64,000 bases of DNA, taken from positions 1,674,001-1,738,000 of the forward strand of contig JACGWO010000010.1 of NCBI GenBank assembly GCA_034509735.1, given 5' to 3'. How positions within the stretch are numbered: position 1 is the first letter of the stretch; each line of letters starts with the position of its first letter. Origin of the DNA: Sesamum alatum (Eukaryota; Streptophyta; Magnoliopsida; Lamiales; Pedaliaceae). The notes beneath the pieces are model-generated. The model worked only from the letters and a program-made list of their open reading frames with translations, was not told the DNA's origin and did not search any database. The position numbers and the translations under genes were made by a program. Below, one piece after another: positions 22,998-36,462 of the stretch.

Positions 22998-24722
22998 GCC
23001 AAACAGGGAAGAAGAGGTTAAGTAGAATAAAGGGTGTATATATGTGAGGCGGGTGGGAGTGGAATTGGATCTAACCTGTTTTCGGGGAAAGTTCAGATAG
23101 GATATATATAAGGTTTTGTTTGGGGGGAATTAATTGAGGATGGAGATTGACGAGACCACACTATAACAGTAAGATCAAACTTTTGCATTCTTGTTTTTAT
23201 TTGGGGGGTGCATGGAGCTTAGGATGTTTAAGGAAAATTTTCATAAATAGATCCTAGGAGATTACGAGACTCAACTGATTTCATACGAGATTGTATTATT
23301 TTCTAATTCTAATCCAAATTTAGGAAAAGTGATTAATCACATAGTAAGTGTATGACATTTATTAGTATGAAAAAACAGCTATAAAGATTGTGCCTTCACA
23401 CTACATGTGAGTCGATTGGACCGTACTTGACCTGACCACTTCAAAGGAACTACGAATACTTGGTGTACGTACAATTACTACTATACAGCACCCAATAATC
23501 CCAATCATCCATCAAATGGGATTCAGGATGAGTCCCACTGCACTTGTTGTGTGGTGGAGATTTCCCCAGACTAGGACCTACACTATCAAGGTGTGCAATT
23601 TTCTGTTAATCCATCAAACATTATGGTTCGCCATTTTGGCGTAAGAAAATTTTGATTAACCAAACTTTTGATTCAATTAATCGAAATGAACTCCTAGTAC
23701 CACGTACGACCCTCGACTGCGATCCCACTAGTCCTACTAACGAAGAATAGAGCAAGAGACTACTTTTATATAATAGCTTACTGTTGCCTCTGCTGGCTCT
23801 TCCTCGAGTTGATGACTTCAGTTGTTAATGGCTATGACTATGAGCATCTTCTTGTCCGAACGAGGTTGTTAGGTGACTGTCACATAACCGACAAACTAGC
23901 TTCAGCAGCTACAAATGTAGTCCAGCAAGAAAATACCACCAAAAATAAATTGATATGGCAATGGGTCCGGCTCCAACTCGGACTTGAACCCGCCCCGAAT
24001 GGAGCGGGTTTTGATGCCTTAAACGGGCTCGGGGCGGGGGCGGGGGCGGGGCGGGTCTTAGCAGTTTAGACCCGGACCCATCCTTATTATTATTATTTTT
24101 AATTTTTTTGTATTATTTATTTATACTTATATAAAATATATTTGTACACATATAAAAATATGTATAATTTAGTTATACTTATATATAAGACATAAATTTA
24201 ATAGTTTTATAAATTAAAATAATAATATAAATACTTAATAAATATTTTAATAATTATATAAATAACATATTTTCTAAAACTTTTAATATTTCAATGCTAA
24301 AACATGCACATATAAATTTACAAAAAATATATATATTAACCTTTCAATATTATTGTCACATATTTATAAAGTTATAGTAGTATTATTTTTTAAAAAATAT
24401 ATATTTTTTAATGTTTTAAAAATACCAACTGGGTCCAACCCGACAGGTTCGGGACAAGTCTCAAATTCTGGCAAACCCGTACTAAACCCGCCCCATTACC
24501 ATCCCTAACAAATCATCGAAAATATTGAGATGTACATTAATCACAGTCAATTTCCTAGTAAATGTTGTTGCTGCTTGTAACAAGTCAATGAGGTTAATTG
24601 GTTAGCCAAAGCCTAGTGTTCATCAGAATACAAGAGCTTGACATAACAATCATGAGTTTCCATAGCCCTAAACTAAAAACAGCTAATCCTACAAAAATCT
24701 AGTTGTTGTACAGTGCGGATCT
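22998..24722. other. Intergenic region between the orphan NAGS exon and NEMP
   Basis: It holds the presumed promoter of the orphan exon, some unique sequence, and the GC-bordered element at 23957-24500. The ORF at 23809-24069 runs into the GC-rich element border and has no family resemblance. Confidence 0.5.
23957..24500. mobile_element. Candidate non-autonomous DNA element with GC-rich inverted ends
   Basis: The left end begins GGCAATGGGTCCGGC and is very GC-rich to about 24075, including runs of GGGGC. The right end, read in reverse, begins GGTAATGGGGCGGG. The middle is almost pure AT. This pattern of CCCG-rich imperfect termini around an AT-rich core is common among plant short DNA elements. 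No transposase and no clear target duplication were found. Confidence 0.5.
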
Positions 24723-27700
24723 TTAGAACCAATGGAACCATCTCCTCTGCTTGTCTGAAGTTCCTTTCTCTGGAGCTAAGGTTATCCTGTCTGCATGGGT
24801 GACAGCCCATTTGCTAAAATCTGGTGAAGAAACCAGGCCTTCTAGCGCTTTGCGTGTGGACTCCTTGGTGAACGACTCCCATTCATCCTTTGTAAATTTC
24901 CTTCTATCAGGAGTGTCGTGGAAGGTAGAGTAGAAGGTCTCTGAATCCGACTTACTGGTTGAACCTGAAAGGATGCCGGATTATGTGAAGAAGAAGCAAC
25001 TTTAGTGATTGCGATTCAAGGCATATTTAACTTTGAAGAGAAGAGTCACCTTGTGCAATAGGAGTATATGGAGATCTGGTGAAAGGTCTGGAAATGGACG
25101 ACTTGGTGACTGGCGATGCATAGGGATCAAGAGGTTCTCTGCCCACTCTACACAACTTTCTGCAAGATTATTCATTAGTTTGCATGATGAAAAGAAGATA
25201 AAGGAAAGACAAAAAACTAATGTTGGATTTGATCAAAAACATGCCAAAAATATTTATTAATGCCGCGTGTAACCAAATTTTATCCGTAATATACAGGGGA
25301 TGCTTTTGCTTAAGATACATATCGATATCATAGACTCACTTGTAGACACGACGAACAACCTTTGGATTTGCAGACTTCCTCAACACTGCAGAAACAACGA
25401 TTCCGCCCCCCAGTGCCTCTGCTGCCAATAAAGGATCTACAGAACTCTGAAGGCACATATTTATAGAATTTCATTACTGAAAACTATGATGAGACTCAAG
25501 TAAGGAACCTTTTTTTTTTTATTTTTAATAAAGAGAATCAAAACCTGAAGTATCATCACAGAGGCAATGATCCGAATTGACCAGGTGATGAAATGAGATA
25601 CACCAATATCAATAGAGCCATCCTCTGTTAGTACAAGTTTGCGAACAACCCAAAAACCCAGCCAAGCTCCAGTAATTACAAGGAAAACCAATAGAAATAC
25701 AGCCAGCTGCATCACATAAAATCAGAATGCACAACATCATGCCCGCAAGTCAGTGAATTATTGAAATCCAAATCAGATTACAAGAAGAAAGCTACTGTTA
25801 ATTAGTGTGTAGGATAGACAAGGCACTGCCTTGTCAAATCACTGAATCTCTTTCTGATCAAAATTTCTTACATGGGATCCACTCGATTTATTTTGATAGG
25901 GAAGGATAAGTTTCAGATTTCATGTCACTGATAACATAAGAAAAGCATAATCCATGTATGATGTCGTAAGTTTCATATTTAAAAAGAAAATTGTGTTTAT
26001 GTTTAACACAAAAAAATGAATATCTAATAGATTTTATACATAGCATATTATGTTAAGAAGAGTACAGACTGCACAGAGGGACGTGAAATAAGAGAGTTGC
26101 GATCTTGGAAGAGAGGAAAGTTGCTGCCATATTGGTCTTATCTAACGTAGGTCAAGTTTTGTCAACTTTCAGCGAGAAAACATAGGATGACAGTTGCAAT
26201 CAGGTCTTTCATTCCATAATAGCATACATCAAGTCTTAACCTAGGTCTTTAAGTGGGACTTCAAGCAGCCAGATCCATCCTCATTCAAGTATGGACAATA
26301 TTTTCTCAGAAACTTTAATTGATCGAACATACGGGAAGAAAAAAATTTCAAGTGACACGTACCTCAATGTGGAATTTAACCCGAAACATCTATCGTAAAT
26401 AAGTTTCTTACAAGGTTTTGATAGAATACAGAAACAGATCCTCACTATATACATAAAGATTGAATGTGCAATGAGGTTTATTAGTAACTTTCAGCCTATA
26501 TATGTGGAAAGTTTCGTCTTAGAGGCAAATATAGAAGAAAGGAAACTTGCAGCTTTATATGACCATTACGAGAATCTCATAACTGGTGGAAGACTGAGAG
26601 ACTACGAGAATTAGCTATGAGAAACTTACATACAGGATTGTACATATCTTCTGAAAGCCCAATCTCGACAAGCAGTGATCGCAACAACCTAGGCGCATAG
26701 CGGAGTAGAAAAGATCCCAAGCCAACCTGAACAAAAGAGGATCAATTACACACCATCATGGCAACGAGCAATATACAAATATAAGAATGGGATGTGCAGA
26801 TATATAAATATACATACAAAGCACGAGTATAAAATTATTGCAAGTGAACTTTTCCGACCGGTTGGAAGAAGCTTCATCCCCTGTCAATGAACTTAAAAAG
26901 AGAATTAGTGACCATAATTTTGACAAGTAAGGATATTTCAGATGCTAAAATATGAAGTTGCAGCTCTGGATATTGCTCAGTTGTGATCAACATAATAAGA
27001 GATGCTTAAATATGACTTTCTGAAGCTCATAATACTGCTCGAACTTTCGTCATATAAGTATCATATGAATCAGTACCCTACATATCTCTGAGCAAATGCT
27101 CAACTAATCTTTCAAAATCATGGGCCATAGCCTTTTCTATAATCCGTAATAACGATGTGTGATAACAATAATACAAAAGACATTCAAAAAGGCTAAATTT
27201 CATGTACGTACCTGGAAAAGGATCATTAATATCACAAGACAAACCCCTATTGCCATAGCACCACTGTAGTAGAAAACTATAGACTTGCTGAGCCAGGAGG
27301 CCAGACTTATCAACACTATTCCCAAAACCAGGAACAATATCCTATACCAAAAAAAATCTGCACAGAGACATCAAATATAAGGCAACAATAACGCAAAGGA
27401 AAATTATTTTTGAAATATTAAACATAGAAACATTCTAAGATAGATAACAAAATGACTATGATGGTGGATCAAAAATGAAAAGGAAGAAACAATAAGCGAG
27501 AACAAACCTTCATGAAGAGACACATGAAGACTTTCTGAATAAGATGCCGCCATTCTTATGTCTAAAATTTTGTGATCAAAAGGAGACATTGATTTAACCC
27601 ATAAACCCTTAGCAAGCCTTTCCCACTGGTCCTTAGGGCACATCCCTATCACAAGAGATGCATTCCTGCACATTATACTGCAGCGGTCAATGTGTACTAG

Positions 27701-29205
27701 TATACATGAATGGATCAGACATATACAGACTAGCATATACTAAAAGACAGTAAAACAAAGGTTAACATAATCAAAGGATTACTTCTGTATTTAACTTTAA
27801 AACATATACAACATACAGCCTAGAATGGGAATACATTCTAGAGTTCATATATAACTTCTAAATGAGGTGATAATGAGCTATGAGTAAACACCATTTAGTC
27901 AAAGACTCAAATCGAAGAATTCAAATGTAGGCTTTCTTTCCATTAACTCTAGAAACATCCAAATCTTAGCAAATATTAATGGCGAGATTTGATGTCCTTA
28001 TCATCACACAGAGTATCATATTTTAGAATATGACAAAGAGTGGCATGCAAGCAAAGAGAGCAAATTTTAACTATCTTTATCAAGTATACAAGGACAGGAG
28101 ACGAAAAATTTGAGGTAAAATAATGTAACTATACAATACATTACATTTACTACCGGAAACCATAAAATTAAGGAACAACGATAAAAGATGCTAAGCAATT
28201 GGGCTTTGTATAAGCCATATAATTTAGTCTCATTACATCAACCCACCTGTGGAAACAGATTCCAATAGTTGGTGGACAACCACCTGGGTTCACACATGAA
28301 ACTTTTACTTTCAAAGAATTGGCAAACTTGCTCAAATGTTTAATCCTTGGCAACCCATGAATCTGAACTCTCTCACATTTCACTTTACTCCCAGGCTTGG
28401 TACCTGGAGAATTTTCAACTATCAAGCTTGGTGATAGCTCCAACTCCGTAGGCCCAGAAACAACTGCAAAATCAAAGTACAGCTCATAACTTGGTGAATG
28501 GTTATCAACAACAGCAATTGCAAACATAACCCACAGAAAGAATCTGCATATCTGAATTCACATAGGCATTACATCTTTCCCTTTATTGTAGCCATTTAAT
28601 CTTCCACTTATTTGCCAAGAATTCAAGAAAGAGTTCACTGATTCCCAGGAACTGTAACAAATAGGTCGTTTGGTGAATTTTACTGTCTCAGGTTTTATTT
28701 ATTTTTTTATTTTTTTTGGACTAGTTAATACTAGCATATTGAGAGTTTGGCTGTAGTTTCAACGAGCATGATTTCGAATTCTCCTACGGTAAATAACCAC
28801 TAGAATCCGGATTTTGAACTCTGAAACAAAAAATCAAATGCCTGTGCCAAAATTACATACCAACTTGATGTCAAATCCCTAACTATCCGAACACTCCCAA
28901 CGAACAGACCATTTAAATCTCACCACGCAAATTAGCGCCCATCCATCTTGTCAAATGGAATGCATAAAAATGTTCTTCATTTCATCTTAAAACACCTCAA
29001 ACTAACTACAAGTTAAGAGCTTTACTTTCTTTCCGCAGAAAACAAGAAAAAAAAATGCAATCTTGGAAAAGGAAATCAACAGAACCCTGATTATCGAGAA
29101 AGCTTTACCTAACGAGAATTCAGAAGCCGTGCTAATTGAGAGAAACATGGGAGAGAATACAAGAAAAATCCATCGAATGAGAGCTGGTGGGGCCACAGTA
29201 GCCAT
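24723..29205 (-). CDS. Nuclear envelope integral membrane protein (NEMP / TMEM194, DUF2215)
   Basis: An inner nuclear membrane protein family. Ten exons join in frame (minus): 29205-29109, 28463-28247, 27665-27508, 27357-27212, 26880-26818, 26726-26634, 25706-25545, 25446-25340, 25159-25050 and 24964-24723, giving 464 aa. All introns are GT-AG. The order is: signal peptide (about 1-28, IFLVFSPMFLSISTAS), Cys-containing lumenal domain (about 33-157), and about five membrane segments (RILFLVLGIVLISLA, YYSGAMAIGVCLVILM, LAIILYSCFVGLGSF, LAVFLLVFLVITGAWLGFW, ITWSIRIIASVMIL; about 160-312). A nucleoplasmic tail ends with the conserved TFYSTFHDTPDRRKFTKDEW and STRKALEGLVSSPDF block. Metazoan relatives bind BAF or Ran; the plant role is less clear. 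Matches At5g67610 in position as I recall. Confidence 0.9.
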
Positions 29206-31221
29206 TGCCGTCGCCGTTGCTTCTGGGATTAAGGACGGAGGACCAATTTGAGAATTCCGAAACTTTTTGGGTGTGCAATTATGTTCTTTCCGAAATCAAA
29301 TTTGCTAAGGCCTGCCTGTTAACCTGGAAATGTCGAATATATCCCTCTCATCTCTTCCATAATTCCATTGTCCTTGATTCTCATTTTATATCAAATTACT
29401 ACCTCAACTATCAAAAAATGTACTTTGACCCCTTCCTTCAAATATTGAAATATTTGCTCAAAACCCCCTCATTTCTTTTGTGATATACATGAAAATTCTC
29501 ATGTACCTAACCTTTGTCTTCTTTGTAAAATCCACATCTTTGTATGCAAACAATTGCATGAGGTATGCAGTAACTTCAGTTTTTTTTAAAGACGTCGACA
29601 GTCTTAAAGCAACCAACTTCCTATAATTACAATATTCAATATATAATTTATTAATATTTCTAAATCAATCAATAAATATAAAATAAATAAATAAATAATA
29701 TACTACTAATGTTAATAGTAGACTAAACACACCAACTTTAGTTAACAAGCATACAAACTACTTATTCTTTTGAAATTGTAAAAGTGCAAACCATAACGAG
29801 TTTAAGTCAAACTTATACCAATCAATCAATGTTTTGAAACTCAGCCCAGTCCGAATGGTTCGATCGTCCGAACCGCCACCTAGGCCACAAAACGAGCCAG
29901 TCGAAATCAGAAACTCGGAGTTCTACGAAAACCACTTTTTTTTAGAGAACAGTTCAACCCGACGGTTCAACTGGTGAACCGTGTGACCCGATACCGGCGA
30001 GTGAGCCGGGCGGTCCAATGGCACTATAAAATACAAGGTAAAATCCCTAAATTTTCTACCCATTTCTCTCACTCGTTATTTCTGATTTCTCAGCAAGACA
30101 ACAACAGCCAACAGCAACTCGCGACTCCTCTCTCCGACGACTCCAACACACATTTCTCCATACTAAAAATCCCTACTCAAGTTTCTCATTGTTCAACTTT
30201 CCAACTCGGGAAACGGTAAGCATTTAGTATTTTTCAGATTTATCCTTGAAAAGATTTATACAAAATGTGGGAGACATGATGTTCCGAGTCTGCTATGATG
30301 ATGATGATGGGATTTGCAGTAGTTTTAAGTAATGTGATGAATTGTGGAAATTGTTCATTACTTATAGTCTTATAATATATTCGGAATCTTCTTAATTGTG
30401 GAAAATATTATGGAAATGTTTACTTGTTCAGTGTATCTAATTTTTTATTATGGAAATGTTAAATTTAAATTTAGTGTATTTATGTTCATTTAAATATGTA
30501 ATATTATTTCTAATATTTTCTGTTAATTTAAAAATATTATTTTTGTTAAGTGTTGAGCTTAGATTATTTGATCTTTATTAATTGTTTTTAAATATATTTT
30601 ATTATAATTATATATCATATTGAACTATTATCATCAAAGAAAAAGAGTGAAATTTATAAAAAAAAAAAGGGATTGTCAGATATTATTTATTATTTATTGT
30701 TATTTAAAATATTATCAATTATTTATGATTATTTATGACGTAACTAGTCTGACCACTTTTGACCCGATTGAACCAATGATTCATAACCCATTCAATTTTT
30801 CGATTCGAGGCCTGGATTTCAAAACATTGCAACCAACACCTCATTCGAAGCCAATTTTGAGATTATAATAAATGAAATTATAATCAAATATTTATTTTAA
30901 TGTTCTGAACTCATAAATCATCATCACCATAATAGAAATGAGATTTCCAGTAAAAGCCCCAGTTGATTACAAATTCCGAAAAAGCTAATATTACACCTTT
31001 GATCAGATGGCCATCTCATCTGGCTTTTTAGCTCTAATGTTCTGGGACCCAATATCAAGACAAAAAGTAGATACTTTTTACATGTATTCTCTGAAAAAAG
31101 CATGGCGTGATCATCTTCTCGGAAAACGGACATGAAACTACTGTAGCTGGTTTTATTTATGATGAATCAAAGTGGAGGAGGAATTGAAAAGCGACATCAT
31201 CAATATGCTGATTCTTGATGT
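29206..31221. other. Intergenic region between NEMP and PADRE genes
   Basis: It contains the NEMP promoter, AT-rich repeats (29340-29480) and the 1 kb inverted-repeat element at 29827-30829. The region 30900-31220 carries the PADRE 3'UTR on the minus strand. No other gene is seen. Confidence 0.5.
29827..30829. mobile_element. Non-autonomous DNA transposon (hAT-like), ~1.0 kb
   Basis: A perfect 13 bp terminal inverted repeat, CAATGTTTTGAAA at 29827-29839, is complemented at 30817-30829. Both subterminal regions are rich in CCG/CGG words (GTCCGAACCG, GAACCGTGTGACCCG on the left; GACCCGATTGAACCAATG on the right). The interior has a leader-like stretch (30050-30215) and then AT-rich filler, with no transposase. 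The ORF at 29974-30219 is therefore not counted as a gene. No clear target duplication was found, so the hAT assignment is tentative. Confidence 0.6.
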
Positions 31222-32803
31222 TCAAGTTCCAAGCTCTGCAATAGTATGCAAAGCTGGTCTCCACTGTCCTCCACCACCGCCATGCCTCCCACCGCCTCTG
31301 CTGCTACTTCCACCGCCGCTTCCCAGGCGGCTCGCCTTCTGCTGCTCCGCCTGAAAAATTAATTTGAATCAGCACAACAGGGAGCCCACAAAGTTATTGT
31401 TTTTAATTATTTAAGGAAGAGGTAGGATCCAAGGAATGGATGTCTTAAGGTGCTCGCAATCCTACGATTATTACAGTATCAATCTATTGTAGTTGGGTGT
31501 TTGGTTGGTCGAAATCATTCGTGGGATACTTTTGTCTGTTGTTGTCAGTTGCCACCAACTTTTGAGCCCAAGTTCAGAGTAAGATTATTTCAAGAATGAA
31601 CTAACAAATAACAATACATTCATATAATTGGAAAACGCAAAAATAGAACTAATTAATACTTTATGGAAGGTTGAAGATTCTTCGTATAATTATTGAGTGA
31701 CATAAAATCAGGAAAATTAATTATGCACTAGTTTGTCTGAGTTAACAACCAACATATACAATATTCTGGTATAAACAACCTCTGTCCTAATTAAAGCATG
31801 CTTCATGTAGAATTTGGGCGCTGAAGGCCATGTGACTACTATTATCATTGCAACATGTTTTAATTAGTTAGTGGGCTTACATCTAATTAAAGTATGTAAC
31901 TGAATTACAAGATTCCCACTGCATTTCACATGAAAGTTAAGTCAAATGATATTAATTTATATGTCTTAATTCTTTTGCTACCTTAGATCTGTTGATTTAA
32001 GTTAAAGAAAAGGAGAAACAAGCTCATAATTTGCGGAATAATTCTTGAACCTATATCCCTCTTTTTTGCTTTTAAGTATAAAGATCTTTTTATTTCTCCG
32101 AGGCACATGTAATAATATTACATGCTTTACAAATCTTTGTGAATCCAAAAAGATGCTTTTATGGCTGGACATGACAAGGAAAAGAAGATGCTCTAAATCC
32201 CACTTAATTATCACTGTAAACCATATTAATTAATTAGAAAAATAACTTCAAAGTCCCTGAACAACTGATGATTAACCTTAAAAGTTAGTCTGTTTTCTTA
32301 CCTTACTAGAAGCGGTGTTTGATGAATTTGAACTGGAGTCTGTGTCCTGATTTTTCTTTGTATCAATGTTGATTAATGCTCCTCTCTCCTTCAGCAACTT
32401 GCCTAGCTTCACGCATTTCTTCGCAGCAAACTCTTTCAACACATCTGTACACAAAATGCGAGAATTTTAACGATGAAAGAAACCCCAAATTAATCAAATC
32501 TCGACAACATTAACTATCACTGTAATAATATATATATATACAAGTCTAACCTTCAAAGCTGATAAGCCGGTACACCTGCCCGAGAAGCAAACTATCATCC
32601 GGCCGGAGAAGCTTGAGCTGCTTCACCGGCGTGCCATTCTCCGTCCTCGCCGCCGGCGAAGCAATCACCATCGCAACGTAGTGGCCGGGGTTGGATCTCA
32701 TAACCTCGTTCGCACTCACCGACCAGTAAATCCTCTCCACCTTGTTCCCACCGGGGTGCTGAATCACCACCGTCGCCGCCTCCGCCGCCTGGCAATTCCC
32801 CAT
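31222..32803 (-). CDS. PADRE / DUF4228 domain protein
   Basis: A plant family linked to stress and defence responses, of unknown biochemistry. Three exons join in frame (minus): 32803-32551, 32444-32302 and 31350-31222, giving 174 aa with GT-AG introns. The N-terminus MGNCQA offers Gly2 for myristoylation and a nearby Cys for palmitoylation, so a membrane location is likely. Conserved blocks are VVIQHPGGNKVERIYWSV, SNPGHYVAMVI, LKLLRPDDSLLLGQVYRLIS and DVLKEFAAKKCVKLGKLL. The tail is low-complexity, Gly/Ser/Arg-rich (about 132-160), ending WRPALHTIAELGT. The start is the ATG at 32803; the preceding in-frame codon is GTG. The position matches At5g67620 as I recall. Confidence 0.9.
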
Positions 32804-34280
32804 CACCCGCCGCTACCTCGCTAACACCACAGCTCACAAATACAAGTAGTAGAAATCGGTAATGGGCAATAAATTAAGGTAGCGGTTGAGGTGTAATTAT
32901 CGGGGCTTTAAAAACGCAATAATGAAGGGGTGACGCACTGTTCACGTCTTGTTGACGAGTAATGTGTGTTGCAGGCGAGAAAGCAGATATGAGTCGTCGT
33001 CGTCTTTGGCCGACTGCCGAGAAACCCTGCGCGCAGCTGTAATGGGCTTTACTTCCGAGAAGAAATTACTAGTTGGAGAAAGGAAAGGGGAAAAGGCGAA
33101 AAGAAATGCTCTGAATGTGTTTGTCAGAATGTGTTAATGAGGTGAAATGGGCGAGCGTGTGAAGAAAGGTGCTTGCTTATATAGCATAGCATAGCATTGT
33201 AGGTAGGATGCTTATGGGGATATCAACATTGAAGAGGAGACGTGGAGTGTTTGATCTGCCAAACCACCTGAATATGGCAGCTTCTTGTTTATGACTTTCG
33301 CACCTATATTTATTTTTTCTTAAATTATACTTTATAATAATTATATTTACGGTATAATTAATTTAAATTTACAGCAGCTTGGGATTTGGGATGAAATCAT
33401 GAAGCTATACAAGTTCAATAATTGTACCCCTCGAGTTTGGTGCATTTCATGTTGATTTTATTTGTTGTTGTAATGGAATAATATTTTATCATAGGGGTCT
33501 AAAAAGAAAATATTTAGAGTACAAAAATGATCCAATATGATTTTAAATGTTCAAATTATCGAAATAGGGTTGTATCTTATTCGATCTGAAATCACATTAA
33601 TCACTCAATACTTGAAAGACTAATATCACAACACGTAGATTCGTACAAATACAAACATATGTTCTATAAATACTTTAAAACTCTTTGGGGATTAATGTAC
33701 GTCTTTTATTGAGGAAATATTCTTCATGTTTTATGTCGATTTCACACCCAAGTAATTTAAACATGGTAGAAAAATTTTAATTGGGGACCTTTCCAAAAAT
33801 TCTAATATTTGTTTGTTTTATCATGTCACAATATTTATTTAAAATTAAATTAGACTGCTCTCAAAGTCATTACGATTTCAAAACCTGGATCAATATGTAT
33901 TGCTAATTAGGAGGGTTTTTTTTATTTGAAATAATTTGTAATAATGGTTCGTAAGTAATAAAGTAAAATTCAAGAATCAAAGTTGATGATAGTAATATTA
34001 TTTTTTCAATATGTAATGTTAGTATTGTGATTGTCAGTGGAGAACATGCATTAAGCATTTAATCTTTCTTAAAGAACTTGGCAAAGGAATAGTGTAATGA
34101 TTGACTTATTGAAGAGTGAACTTTTTTTTTTTTTTTTTTCAACGTAAGATTGTAAAGTAGGACTTTGGTAAACTGGTTGTAAATTGTAATGCAATCCATC
34201 ATGCAAATGTGTAATCGACTTTTCGCCAAAAGTTTGGAAGTCAACTGCTAATGTCATTATAATATGCAGTTATATATATA

Positions 34281-34653
34281 GAGGGTGAATTATAATGATT
34301 TCTTCCGGGTTTAACATAATTATGAATATTTTCTTGCTATTTTAAAAATTATATTTATGAGGTTTGTAATAATCTAATAAATAATATATTTTCATTCATT
34401 TTTATGAGTAAACGAACCAAAATATCCTTATGCAGATTGAATTATTTTAATTTTTTTTTTACAAAAATACGTAAAGAGATGTTTCTTTTGTTTTTTATAC
34501 AGATAAGCAATAAAGTAAGTGATTTTTCTACAATCTAAAAATAAAAATCAAGGAGAAAATGAACTATTTCAGGCCCTTGATTAAAAATGATAACCCTCGG
34601 GAAAGGTATTCGTAATTATGTCAAATTTCAAGGGAGGTCATTGTAATTCACTC
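34281..34653. mobile_element. MITE family A, copy 1 (diverged)
   Basis: Its ends are GAGGGTGAATTATA and, in reverse, GAGTGAATTACA. It shares with the other copies the internal words ACATAATTATGAATA near the left end and GTAATTATGTCAAATT near the right end. It sits in an AT-dinucleotide context, so the target duplication is not resolvable. Confidence 0.55.
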
Positions 34654-34894
34654 ATACATATATATAATATATTTGACAACATATACCCAGTGATACGAGA
34701 AATCAACAAAAATCATCATATAAAAAAAAAATAAATTACCCCATATTTTTAAAAAAAATGAAGCAAACTACTCCTGTGTTGATAGGAGGTAATTTGCTTT
34801 ATTTTTCAAAACATAGGGGATAATTTATTAAAAAAAATCAGGAAATTTTTGTTTATTTCCCATATTACAGGGGATAAATACATATATTTCGGTA

Positions 34895-34920
34895 ATATAT
34901 ATATATATATATATATATAT
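34895..34920. repeat. (AT)n microsatellite
   Basis: An uninterrupted AT dinucleotide run of 26 bases. Confidence 0.9.
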
Positions 34921-35534
34921 TTAACATGTTAATTATAATTAATTTGATAAATTTATGAATGATTATTAAATATCTATCTATGAGTAATGACAAAAAAAAT
35001 ATAAGGATGAATTATATATTTTTTTGAAAAATAAAGACGTTAAAATCATAAAAGTAATAGAAATATATTTTGAGTTGATTTAATTAGTGAGAAGAGGCAG
35101 ACCAAGTTTTTGCAAAGAATGAATGTGAGTGGTGCTGTCAAGTCAATCAACTCAACACCCTCCCTCCCTACCAAAGTGGTGGCTGACTCGAAAACCATTA
35201 TATGGCTGATCCACTGCGTCATAAGGCAACCTATTATAACGAAACACCTGTTAAGAAGAGGAGAGTTTTGCCGATCGGCCCGTTTGAATGTTCAGGTTAA
35301 AAATTTTACGATCAAAAGGTTTTGAATTTGAGTTTCATAAATGTAAATGTACATCCATTTATATAATTGTTTGTTGTTTATTTTTGTTTGAACTTGTTTA
35401 TTGATTTAAATTAGAAAAAAATATTTTTATATTTTTTTAAAAATTTAGTATAATTATACTTAAATTTTATGTGGTTCGAAAAATTACATCTAATTTCATT
35501 TTCGTTCAACAAAACAGACTCCTTAGTTAGTCAA

Positions 35535-35806
35535 AATTCAATAAAGTTGTCGATATTAGCGAAAAAAAGAAAACGAATGAAAATCCACATTTACCCCCAA
35601 TTGACTTTATACTGATTTATTGCAGCTCAAACAAATCTTTTCTGATCAAATTACTCTTATACAACTTCACACACGCTACTGTATGTGAGGAAGTACATCT
35701 CCCCATTTATAACAGTAGTTTAGTTAGAAAAATTAGTAATAAGTCAATTGAATGTAAATATAAATTTTCATTCATTTTTTAATCGCTAATATCAAAAAAT
35801 TTGTTG
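35535..35806. mobile_element. MITE-like foldback, family B, copy 3
   Basis: GTCGATATTAGCGAAAAAA on the left is mirrored by TTTTTTAATCGCTAATATC on the right. The interior words (TTGACTTTATACTGATTTATT, GCTACTGTATGTGAGG, AGTAATAAGTCAATTGA) match copies 1 and 2. There is no coding capacity. Confidence 0.6.
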
Positions 35807-36043
35807 GACGGGAGCAATCGTCAAAAGTACTTAATATAGTTTTTTACTTATAAAAGATTCACGTTTAATTATATCAAACGTAAAAAATAGAGTGATTAAA
35901 TATCCGTAATTCTGATCTACAATTAGTTCGAATACTTGTCACTTTTCAATGTTACTGATAAGATGTGATTTAAATCGCACTTAATAAGCTATGGGAGTAA
36001 GTGACCTCTTGATGCGGGAAGTAACAAGCTTCTCTTTAAATAA

Positions 36044-36462
36044 AGGGTAAATTACATTTATTTTCTCTAAAATTTAGCATAATTATAAATACTTTTTCGT
36101 TGTTTGAAAAGTTATAAATACCCTTCTGAGGTTTGTAACCATCTAACAAATAACCCATTTTCATCCATTTTTATGGATGAACTGACCAAAATACCATTAT
36201 GCAATTTATGTAATTTTTTGAATTTTTTTGGACTATAATGTGTAAGGAGAGGTTCTTAAGTTTTTTACACAGCGGAGTTAATAATGCAATTTGACTCGGC
36301 TGATTTTTCTAAAATTTAACAAAAAAATCAAAGGCAAAATGATCACTTTTAGGCCTTTGGTTGAAAATTACAAACTTAATGGAGGTATTTGTAATTTTTC
36401 AAACAACTAGGGGGTATTTATAATTATGTCAAACCTCAGGAGAGGTAGTTGTAATTTACCCT
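36044..36462. mobile_element. MITE family A, copy 2 (best preserved, 419 bp)
   Basis: Terminal repeat AGGGTAAATTAC at the left and GTAATTTACCCT at the right, flanked by a perfect 7 bp target duplication TAAATAA (36037-36043 and 36463-36469). Internal mirror words are AGCATAATTATAAATAC on the left and ATTTATAATTATGTCAAACC on the right. No ORF. A 7 bp duplication does not settle the superfamily. Confidence 0.85.

Noticed and set aside
23809..24069. 86-codon ORF running into a Gly/Ala-rich end
   Set aside because: The end is simply the GC-rich border of the repeat at 23957-24500; the first part resembles nothing known.
29974..30219. 81-codon ORF
   Set aside because: Lies wholly inside the inverted-repeat element at 29827-30829 and has the composition of a leader, not a transposase.
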